Shown here: piece by piece, positions 1 through 5,408 of the stretch
Layout: every line of letters begins with the position of its first letter
Numbering within the stretch: position 1 is the stretch's first letter
Origin: Gemmatimonadota bacterium
GTDB taxonomy: Bacteria; Gemmatimonadota; Gemmatimonadetes; Longimicrobiales; Gaopeijiaceae
Direction of reading: 5' to 3'
DNA length: 6,826 nucleotides
Assembly: GCA_003567615.1 (NCBI GenBank)
Contig: PWZC01000037.1
Location: forward strand, 1 to 6,826
The notes under the pieces: model-generated
What the model saw: the letters and a program-made list of their open reading frames with translations, nothing else
Databases searched by the model: none
What the model was told of the DNA's origin: nothing
Position numbers and translations under genes: made by a program

Positions 1-155
1 AGGGTCTCGAGCTTCTGGCGTCGGGTACGCAGGAGGTGGCTGTCGTCACCATCGGTCGAACCGGACGACACGGGGCCCTCCGATGCGGTGGCGGCCGGGC
101 TCCCTGCTTCCGGGGAATCGGACATCCGTGGATCCAGCGATTGGTCTCGGGTCAT
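1..155 (-). CDS. lysS: Lysyl-tRNA synthetase, N-terminal fragment (cut by window edge)
   Basis: Only the first 51 codons are present; the gene runs off the left edge. Class II lysyl-tRNA synthetase charges tRNA-Lys with lysine in the cytoplasm. The visible protein starts MTRDQSLDPRMSDS, continues with about 30 residues rich in Ser, Ala, Gly, Pro and Asp, and then reaches LLRTRRQKLETL (residues 41-52). That last stretch matches the charged first helix preceding the anticodon-binding OB domain of bacterial LysS. The ATG overlaps the prfB stop as ATGA, which implies translational coupling. No strong Shine-Dalgarno precedes it (a GGAG lies about 13 nt upstream). An in-frame ATG at codon 11 (125-123) is an alternative start. 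prfB-lysS adjacency is common in bacteria and supports the call. The catalytic domain is not visible, so identity rests on this short motif and on context. Confidence 0.8.
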   Translation of the reverse strand, partial: MTRDQSLDPRMSDSPEAGSPAATASEGPVSSGSTDGDDSHLLRTRRQKLET

Positions 156-1262
156 GCTGTGGCCTGGGCTCCGAATTTCTTCAGGTACGCTTCGATGAAG
201 GGATCCAGTTCACCGTCCATCACCGCATCCACATCGCCGATCTTCAGCTCGGTGCGGTGATCGTTCACCATGGTATAGGGCTGGAACACGTAGGAACGGA
301 TCTGATTCCCCCAGCCGATCTCCGTCTTCGTGGCCTCCACGGCCTGGCGCTCCTTCTCCCGCTCCTCCTCGGCTCGCTCGAAGAGGGCGGCCTTCAGCAT
401 CTTCATGGCCGTAGCCCGGTTCTTGTGCTGGGAGCGCTCCTTCTGGCATGACACCACGATCCCCGTGGGCTCATGTGTGATCCGGATCGCTGAATCCGTC
501 TTGTTCACGTGCTGTCCACCGGCACCGGACGCCCGGAAGGTATCGACCCGGAGGTCTCCCTCGTCGATCTCGATGTCGATGTCATCGTCCACCTCGGGGT
601 AGACGAAGACCGAGGCGAAGGAGGTGTGGCGCCGAGCCTGGGAATCGAAGGGTGAGATCCGCACCAGGCGGTGAACCCCCTTCTCGGCCTTGAGGAAGCC
701 GTACGCAGCTTCACCTGTGACCTGAAGGGTAACGCCCTTCACGCCGGCCTCCTCGCCGTACTGGATGTCGAGGAGTTCGACCACATGTCCGTGGCGCTCT
801 GCCCACCGGTTGTACATGCGGAGGAGCATCTCGGCCCAGTCCTGGGACTCGGTACCTCCCGCGCCGGCATGAATGGTGAGGAGAGCGTTGCGGTGATCAT
901 TCTCTCCCTGGAGCATGGTCCGCACCTCCAGTTCCTCCAGCCCACGCTTGAGCAGGTCCAACTCCCGCCGCCACTCGCCCTCCAGATCGGGGTCGGCCTC
1001 GTCCGCCAGGAGTTCGGCCAACTCCTCCAACTCCGTGGCCTTGGCATGAAGACGGGTCCACGGCTCGACCCACCCCTTGAGGCGATTCGATTCCTCCATG
1101 ACCTCCCGGGCGTCATCGGGTCGGTCCCAGAAGCCCGGATCGGTCATGCGGGCCTGGAGTTCTTCTATCCGCCGCTCACGTTGAGCGACGTCAAAGAAAC
1201 CCCCTGAGTTCGTCGATCCGCTTGAGCAGTCCACGTACGCGGTTCACATCGTCCTGATTCAT
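152..1262 (-). CDS. prfB: Peptide chain release factor 2, expressed by programmed +1 frameshift
   Basis: RF2 recognises UGA and UAA stop codons in the ribosomal A site and triggers release of the finished peptide. The gene is in two frames. A 23-codon zero-frame segment begins at ATG 1262 (MNQDDVNRVRGLLKRIDELR...) and ends at an in-frame TGA (1193-1191). Skipping base 1193 continues the main frame as DVAQRERRIEEL to the TGA at 154-152, giving a 369-residue product against about 365 in E. coli. The stop-recognition tripeptide SPF is at residues 203-205 and the catalytic GGQ at 248-250, in the context RASGAGGQHVN. The residue four before the GGQ is Ala, as in most bacteria, rather than the Thr of E. 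coli K-12. An AAGGAG (1279-1274) lies 11 nt before the ATG, slightly long; a closer ATG at 1272 is in neither prfB frame. The frameshift provides autoregulation, and lysS follows directly. Confidence 0.97.
1190..1205 (-). promoter_or_regulatory. prfB programmed +1 ribosomal frameshift site
   Basis: The minus strand reads AGG GGG TTT CTT TGA C at the end of the zero-frame segment. The elements are the known ones: an internal Shine-Dalgarno-like AGGGGG, the slippery codon CTT, and the poorly decoded stop UGA followed by C. The spacing equals the E. coli site (AGG GGG TAT CTT TGA C); only the codon between the SD-like element and CTT differs (TTT for TAT). When RF2 is scarce the ribosome pauses at UGA, the peptidyl-tRNA slips from CUU to UUU, and translation resumes at GAC. 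High RF2 terminates at the UGA and lowers RF2 synthesis. The mechanism is established; its operation here is inferred from the sequence match. Confidence 0.96.
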
Positions 1263-1273
1263 CGGGGCTCATT

Positions 1274-1279
1274 CTCCTT
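1274..1279 (-). promoter_or_regulatory. Ribosome binding site of prfB
   Basis: AAGGAG lies 11 nt before the ATG at 1262. It decides between two nearby ATGs. The one at 1272 follows after a single base, too close for initiation, and opens a frame that belongs to neither part of prfB. The one at 1262 gives the conserved RF2 N-terminus and leads exactly into the frameshift site. Confidence 0.65.
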
Positions 1280-1298
1280 GGGGTTCCCTCCCGGACTG

Positions 1299-1314
1299 CG
1301 GCGCGACCGCGCCG
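1299..1314. repeat. GC-only inverted repeat in the prfB leader
   Basis: CGGCGCG and CGCGCCG are perfectly complementary arms separated by AC. The repeat lies between the upstream terminator and the prfB ribosome binding site, about 35 bp before the ATG. As RNA the innermost pairs must open to make a loop, leaving a stem of about 5 bp. No T-tract follows, so it is not a terminator by itself. It could be an operator or a leader hairpin, or simply a product of high GC content. Confidence 0.4.
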
Positions 1315-1334
1315 GGGCGAGGCCCACAGACATG

Positions 1335-1362
1335 AAAAAGGGCCGTCCGCGGGGGACGACCC
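1335..1362 (-). terminator. Intrinsic (Rho-independent) terminator
   Basis: On the minus strand a 9-bp stem GGGTCGTCC / GGACGGCCC with one G-U wobble closes a 5-nt loop (CCCGC) and is followed at once by TTTTTC. On the plus strand the wobble becomes a C-A mismatch and no T-run follows, so the signal points in the direction of the genes. It lies about 130 bp after the stop of the zinc-ribbon gene and about 72 bp before prfB. It therefore either ends the era-to-zinc-ribbon operon or acts as the terminator half of an attenuator or small RNA. Confidence 0.85.
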
Positions 1363-1490
1363 CACCGCGGCGGCCCCGCGGCAATCGGTCGCGGGATTCT
1401 TGTCGAACCCCGCAACCTCGGAATGTATCCCCAGGGCCCGAACGGTTCAACCGAATGCACCCCACCCTGGGCCATGGGGAAGTCCCCCCA
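1363..1490 (-). other. Structured intergenic region after the zinc-ribbon gene (possible small RNA or leader)
   Basis: No coding sequence is supported here; the short open frames lack family resemblance. In minus-strand order it holds: a palindrome GGGGACTTCCCC (1487-1476) directly after the upstream stop; arms CCCAGGG / CCCTGGG (1471-1465 with 1436-1430) around a 28-nt interval; a 9-bp stem with one wobble, GGTTGCGGG / CCCGCGACC (1417-1409 with 1395-1387), with a 13-nt loop; and a stem CCGCGG / CCGCGG (1381-1376 with 1370-1365). Together with the terminator at 1362-1335 this is far more pairing than a spacer needs, although high GC raises the chance background. I do not recognise an Rfam family: no 4.5S, 6S, tmRNA or T-box core was seen. 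Confidence 0.45.
1422..1450 (-). promoter_or_regulatory. Candidate sigma-70-type promoter
   Basis: TTGAAC (1450-1445) and TACATT (1427-1422) are separated by exactly 17 bp. Each hexamer matches its consensus at 4 of 6 positions. The predicted transcript would begin near 1418-1414, at the foot of the 9-bp hairpin, and meet the terminator about 80 nt later. The -35 hexamer lies inside a short palindrome, CGGTTCAACCG (1443-1453), which could be an operator. No equally good promoter pair was found between the terminator and prfB, so this may serve prfB with read-through. The match is moderate and untested. Confidence 0.35.
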
Positions 1491-2114
1491 TCAGTACACG
1501 CCGGTCCCCCGAGCCAGAACCTCGTTCAGCGCCACCCGGAAGTAGTCCGTGGACTCGGCCATCTCCCGCCCCACCTGCTCGATGTATTCCTTGCGGGACT
1601 TCTCCACCTCCTCCTCGAAGGTCTCGCGGACTCGTCCCTCCCTCAGAGCTTCAGCATGCTTGTCGGGGTAGTAGGCGATGATGTCGGACACCAGCACCCT
1701 GGCCAGGCGCCGCGCCCGATCGTGGGGGTCCCGGCGGCCGAAACGGGACAAGCCGCTGGCCACGGCTCCCTGGGGAGCCCGTTCGTCCTCTGTCTCGGCC
1801 AACGCTTCCGAAGTGAGGGACGAGAGGTCCTGAAATCCTTCCTCAGTAGCCGGTGCCGGCAAGGAAGGCTCCGGCTCACGGGTCGCCGGGACAGGGGTGG
1901 CATCCCATGAGGTGGAATCCGACTCCAACTCCGGGCCATCCTCCTCCTGTACCGGTTCCGTCTCGAAGATTGCCGGAACCTCGATGCGAAAGGTACGGGA
2001 GCACTCCGAGCAGATGGCCGCGATTCCCTGCGAGGGGACCCGGTAACGATCGATGTCGAATTCGCTTCCACAGGAAGGACAGGTGACCTGGAAGGTTGCC
2101 ATCATGGAATTCAC
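1491..2114 (-). CDS. MJ0042-type zinc-ribbon protein with conserved-looking C-terminal helical domain, unknown function
   Basis: This 207-residue protein begins with a zinc ribbon: CPSC (residues 12-15) and CSEC (35-38), with FDIDRYRVPSQGIAAI between them and FRIEV after, as in MJ0042-type zinc-ribbon domains. A linker of about 75 residues rich in Glu, Asp, Pro and Ser follows. The C-terminal part (about 130-203) is predicted helical: ARRLARVLVSDIIAYYP, then REGRVRETFEEEVEKSRKEY, then ESTDYFRVALNEVLARG. I recall similar tails on other bacterial zinc-ribbon proteins, but the role is not known to me. There is no signal peptide or membrane segment, so it is probably cytoplasmic. The GTG start is chosen because AGGAG lies 6 nt before it and GTGA overlaps the GGDEF stop; ATG 2105 and ATG 2102 are alternatives. 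The intrinsic terminator follows about 130 bp downstream. Translational coupling suggests it works with the GGDEF protein. Confidence 0.88.
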   Translation of the reverse strand: MNSMMATFQVTCPSCGSEFDIDRYRVPSQGIAAICSECSRTFRIEVPAIFETEPVQEEDGPELESDSTSWDATPVPATREPEPSLPAPATEEGFQDLSSLTSEALAETEDERAPQGAVASGLSRFGRRDPHDRARRLARVLVSDIIAYYPDKHAEALREGRVRETFEEEVEKSRKEYIEQVGREMAESTDYFRVALNEVLARGTGVY

Positions 2115-3172
2115 GTCGCGCTCCTCTCGCTATGCGATTCGATACCTTGTGAAGGATCGTTCTCCGGATCCGTTCCCTCGACCCCGGCGCTACCGGACAC
2201 ATCCACGGGAGCTTCATCCGATGCCAGGCGCCGGGATGCCGGGGAACGGCGGTCCACCACATATACGGATCCCGGCACGGTCTTGGCAAAGGCCTTCATC
2301 TCGGCGGCACGTTCGCCGAGCTGCGCTGGATGGTCGAACTGACCCAGGCGATTGGTCACCACCCCGATGCTGAGGGTCATGAGGGGCACCCGGTGAACGG
2401 TCCCCCGACGATCCTGACCGAGGAAGTAGCCCGCGCTGCGGTCCGCTTCGGAATACTGGTACGGAATGACCTCGTCGAAGAGGGGCAGGATCTCACCGCA
2501 AACCTCGTCCAACCGATCGACAGCCAGACTGAAGATGAAGTCGTCTCCGCCGATGTGCCCGACGAAGCCGTCGGGTGCCAGCGCCCGGACCACGTCCCTG
2601 AGGATCCGGGCCGTGAGGAGAATGACCCGGTCTCCCTGGGCATAGCTGTACCGGTCATTGAACTCCTTGAAGTGATCCAGGTCCGCGTAACACACGGCGA
2701 AGGGAGAACCCGACTCGATCCGACTGGCAAGGTCCCGCTCAATCTGCACGGTCCCAGGCAAACGGGTTGTGGGGTGAACCGACACATCCCTGGCCGCCCT
2801 GCGCAGGAGGAGTTCCAGGCGGAGCTCCAGCTCCCGCTCCGCCAGACCCTCCCTGAGGACTTCATCCGCACCAGCTTCGAGCCCACGGGACGAAAGCCCG
2901 GGAGGCTCGGAGGGGACGAAGATCGCCACGGGTATGATGGAGGTGAAGGGATCGGCCTTGATGCGCCGGCAGAGGTCCAAGGCCTGCTCCACCGTCCCCG
3001 TTGCATCCAGGATCAGGCACGCCGGGAAGGCACGGTTGGCTCGATCCAGGACTCCGGATACACCCCCTTGACGCACCAGGACCATGTCGTGGCTGTCCAC
3101 GAAGGCCTGGAGCACCGGAGGTGGGACCGCGTTCGGCCCTCCGAAATACAGGACGGTCGGGGCGTGTTTCAT
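2111..3172 (-). CDS. Degenerate receiver-GGDEF protein (GGDDF variant), probable diguanylate cyclase or c-di-GMP sensor
   Basis: The 353-residue protein has a receiver-like N-terminal domain (about 6-125), a GGDEF domain (about 140-310) and a Ser/Asp/Glu-rich tail. The receiver keeps an Asp at the usual phosphorylation position (LILD, D56). It lacks the acidic pair after the first strand (VLYFGGPN) and the conserved Lys, so it looks like a pseudo-receiver. In the GGDEF domain, YADLDHFKEFNDRY gives D164 and N172, QGD gives D181 (guanine-contacting position), and the signature is GHIGGDDF (208-212). The conservative Glu-to-Asp change leaves activity possible. The RxxD inhibitory site is missing (A199 and G202 at those positions). 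TLSIGVVTN and GSVYVVDRR fit a known subfamily with the GHIGGDDF signature. There are no membrane segments, so it is cytoplasmic. It starts 42 bp after rnr with only a weak ribosome binding site and overlaps the zinc-ribbon gene by 4 bp. Whether it makes c-di-GMP cannot be settled from sequence. Confidence 0.9.
   Translation of the reverse strand: MKHAPTVLYFGGPNAVPPPVLQAFVDSHDMVLVRQGGVSGVLDRANRAFPACLILDATGTVEQALDLCRRIKADPFTSIIPVAIFVPSEPPGLSSRGLEAGADEVLREGLAERELELRLELLLRRAARDVSVHPTTRLPGTVQIERDLASRIESGSPFAVCYADLDHFKEFNDRYSYAQGDRVILLTARILRDVVRALAPDGFVGHIGGDDFIFSLAVDRLDEVCGEILPLFDEVIPYQYSEADRSAGYFLGQDRRGTVHRVPLMTLSIGVVTNRLGQFDHPAQLGERAAEMKAFAKTVPGSVYVVDRRSPASRRLASDEAPVDVSGSAGVEGTDPENDPSQGIESHSERSAT
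2121..2125 (-). promoter_or_regulatory. Ribosome binding site supporting a GTG start
   Basis: AGGAG lies within the last codons of the GGDEF gene, 6 nt upstream of GTG 2114 and 15 nt upstream of ATG 2105. The spacing favours GTG over the two consecutive ATG codons that follow it, adding three or four residues (MNS or MNSM) to the protein. Confidence 0.6.
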
Positions 3173-3214
3173 ACCGGATGCCTGGGGAGGAGCTTGGATG
3201 TCGCCCGGAATCGA

Positions 3215-5347
3215 TCAGTTCGCCGCCGGAGCGGCTAGCCGCTCCAGGAGTTTGAAGTCGACCTGACGCTCTTCCTTGTCGGCGCGCACGACCTGGACCC
3301 GGACACGATCTCCAAGTCGAAACCGCCGCCGACTGCGCTCACCCACCAGAGCGTAGGCCTCCTCGATGAACCGGTAGAAGTCATCTCCCAGTGTGCTCAC
3401 GTGGACCAGGCCCTCCACAAAATAGCGATCGAGCAGGACGAAGAACCCGAAGGAGGTGACGCCGGCGATGGTACCCTGGAAATCCTCACCCAGATGCCGC
3501 CGCATGAACTCGATCTTCTTCATCTCGACGGAATCCCTCTCGGCCTGTTGGGCGCGTCGCTCGCGTTCGCTGCTGGACTCGGCGATTTCCTCCAGGTAAT
3601 CCCCCCCCCACTGCTCCGGGACCTTACCCGAGCCGAGAAGTGCCTGATGGAGCACCCGGTGGGTCACTAGATCAGGGTATCGGCGGATTGGAGACGTGAA
3701 GTGAGTGTAGGCGGGAGACGCGAGTCCAAAGTGCCCGAGATTCTCCGCGTCGTAGCGTGCCTTCTGCATGTGCCGGAGGATGACCGTGGAGACCAGGGCC
3801 TCCTCCGGACGTCCTTCCACGCGCTTCAGGACGGATTGGAGGGCCTTGCCATCGACCCGGCCCCGCGGCAGCGAGTGCCCCACTGACGCCAGGAAGCTGC
3901 GGAGATCATCCAACCTTGGTGCCGGCGGTGGTTCATGGATCCTGAAGGGGATGGGAAGTCTCTTGTCCTCGCCGACCCGGGCCACGGTTTCATTGGCCAG
4001 GAGCATGAACTCTTCGATGAGGCGGTGGGAATCAAGCTGCTGGACCTTCCGGATATCCTGAGGATTCCCCTCATCGTCCAGGACGACCCGAGCTTCCGGC
4101 AGGTCGAAGTCGAGGGAGCCCCTCTCCCGTCGACGGGTCCGCAGCCGCCGGGCCAGGCGGTGGAGTTGGAGGAGGGCGGCGTCCACCTGTTCGTTCACCG
4201 TGCCCTTGCCATCCAGAACGTCCTGCACCTGTTGGTAGTGGAGGCCGTGCCGACAGCGGATCCAGGTCTTCTCGAAGCGATACTCCCGCACGCGGGTCTC
4301 GGAATCCACCACGAGGAAGAGGCTGAATGCCAACCGATCCTCGTCGGTCCGAAGCGAGCACAGGTCGGACGAGAGAAGGTGGGGAAGCATGGGGACCACC
4401 TGGTCCACCAGGTAGACCGATGTGCCCCGTGTGCGCGCTTCCAGGTCCAGGGGTGACCCCTCCCGGACGAAGTGGGCTACGTCGGCAATGTGGATGCCCA
4501 CCTCCAGAAGCCGTCCGTCATCCATCTCCCTCACGGAGAGGGCATCATCGTGATCCCGGGCCTCCACCGGATCGATGGTGAATACCAGGAGATCGCGACA
4601 GTCGGTCCTCTTTCCGGGGCGATCCATCCACTCGGACGAAGCGGCTGCAGCCTCCTCCACCGCCGGCGGGAACTCCCGAGGAAGGCCGTGCCCGTGCAGA
4701 ATCGCCAGGACATCCACCCCGGGAGCTTCCATGGGCCCGAGCACTCGCTGGACCTCCCCCACAGAGTTCTGCTTCGAGCTTCCATACTGTGAGATCCGAA
4801 CCACCACGATGTCACCGGAGCGAGCCGATCCAGCCATTCCCTGTGGAACCAGTACGTCACGGGAGACGCGACGGTCCAGAGGGGAGACGAATCCGAAGTT
4901 CCGGGTCTCACGGAAGGTCCCGACCACCGTGGGACGAGCTCGCTCGAAGATCTTGAGGATCCGACCCATGGGGGCCTGGCCCCGGGGCCGTCCTTCGATG
5001 CGCACCGCGACCCGGTCGCCGTCCATGGCCGAGTCCTGGCGGGAGGCGGGAACGAAAACTTCCTCCCCACCTCGGGCTTCGGGACGAACGAATCCGTCGC
5101 CGGAGCGGATGACCCGGAGTGTCCCAACGGTCAGGTTGATCTTCTCTGGAACCGAATATCGGTTACTCCGGATCCGATACACCTCGCCCGCTTCTTCCAG
5201 AGAGCGGAGGTACGCTTTGAAGTCGCGATAACGGGCCTTGGGAACACCCAGTTCGTGGGCTAGCTCCTTGGCACGAAGAGGACCGCGGCGGGATCCCTCC
5301 AACGCGGAACGGATAGCCTCGGCATTCGGAAGATCCGGCGATGTCAT
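3215..5347 (-). CDS. rnr: Ribonuclease R (RNase II/RNB family 3'-5' exoribonuclease)
   Basis: RNase R degrades structured RNA processively from the 3' end, releasing mononucleotides, in rRNA and mRNA turnover and trans-translation. The protein has 710 residues. In order: an N-terminal winged-helix domain (about 8-68), two cold-shock/OB domains (about 72-215), the RNB catalytic domain (about 250-580) and an S1 domain (about 622-705). The metal-binding motif TIDPVEARDHDDAL supplies D259, D265, D267 and D268, and SPIRRYPDL (552-560) supplies the conserved arginines near the active site. QGTIAGVTSFGFFVLLDRYFVEGLVHVSTL is the start of S1. It lacks the long Lys-rich tail of E. coli RNase R (about 813 residues). 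The winged helix separates it from RNase II. The ATG at 5347 is chosen because homology begins just after it; the frame stays open to 5833 but that part is a shadow of the upstream gene. It starts 61 bp after the PorV-like gene with a weak GAGGGCGG-type ribosome binding site. Confidence 0.96.
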   Translation of the reverse strand: MTSPDLPNAEAIRSALEGSRRGPLRAKELAHELGVPKARYRDFKAYLRSLEEAGEVYRIRSNRYSVPEKINLTVGTLRVIRSGDGFVRPEARGGEEVFVPASRQDSAMDGDRVAVRIEGRPRGQAPMGRILKIFERARPTVVGTFRETRNFGFVSPLDRRVSRDVLVPQGMAGSARSGDIVVVRISQYGSSKQNSVGEVQRVLGPMEAPGVDVLAILHGHGLPREFPPAVEEAAAASSEWMDRPGKRTDCRDLLVFTIDPVEARDHDDALSVREMDDGRLLEVGIHIADVAHFVREGSPLDLEARTRGTSVYLVDQVVPMLPHLLSSDLCSLRTDEDRLAFSLFLVVDSETRVREYRFEKTWIRCRHGLHYQQVQDVLDGKGTVNEQVDAALLQLHRLARRLRTRRRERGSLDFDLPEARVVLDDEGNPQDIRKVQQLDSHRLIEEFMLLANETVARVGEDKRLPIPFRIHEPPPAPRLDDLRSFLASVGHSLPRGRVDGKALQSVLKRVEGRPEEALVSTVILRHMQKARYDAENLGHFGLASPAYTHFTSPIRRYPDLVTHRVLHQALLGSGKVPEQWGGDYLEEIAESSSERERRAQQAERDSVEMKKIEFMRRHLGEDFQGTIAGVTSFGFFVLLDRYFVEGLVHVSTLGDDFYRFIEEAYALVGERSRRRFRLGDRVRVQVVRADKEERQVDFKLLERLAAPAAN

Positions 5348-5408
5348 AGCGAGCCGCCCTCGAGCAGGGAACAAGTAGAAGGAGGGAGCGAAAGGGGGAG
5401 ATCGGCCA
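5348..5408 (-). other. 61-bp spacer between the PorV-like gene and rnr
   Basis: The minus strand is pyrimidine-rich (CTCCCCCTTTCGCTCCCTCCTTC is the complement of a purine run) and then reads CTCGAGGGCGGCTCGCT before the rnr ATG. I see no hairpin followed by a T-run and no convincing promoter, so transcription probably continues through it. The C-rich, G-poor composition resembles a possible Rho-loading stretch, but that is speculative. Confidence 0.3.

Noticed and set aside
1191..1193. In-frame TGA in prfB read as a frameshift mutation or pseudogene
   Set aside because: The surrounding AGGGGG, CTT and TGAC elements match the known programmed frameshift site, and both halves are conserved RF2 sequence.
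1335..1381. T-box riboswitch ahead of the prfB-lysS unit
   Set aside because: The GCGGTGGGG stretch vaguely recalls the T-box core, but the conserved antiterminator sequence and a specifier loop are absent.
1387..1417. tRNA T-arm-like GGTTCGA in the intergenic region
   Set aside because: The loop closed by the stem is 13 nt rather than 7, and no acceptor, D or anticodon arms can be fitted around it; no tRNA or tmRNA is supported.
671..1910. Plus-strand open frames at 671-1207 and 1278-1910
   Set aside because: They run opposite prfB and the zinc-ribbon gene, have Pro/Arg/Gly/Leu-rich compositions typical of shadows, and the second one crosses the terminator.
2330..3238. 302-codon open frame on the plus strand opposite the GGDEF gene
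   Set aside because: It is antisense to a gene with clear domain motifs. Its protein shows no family pattern, and such frames arise from high GC at third codon positions.
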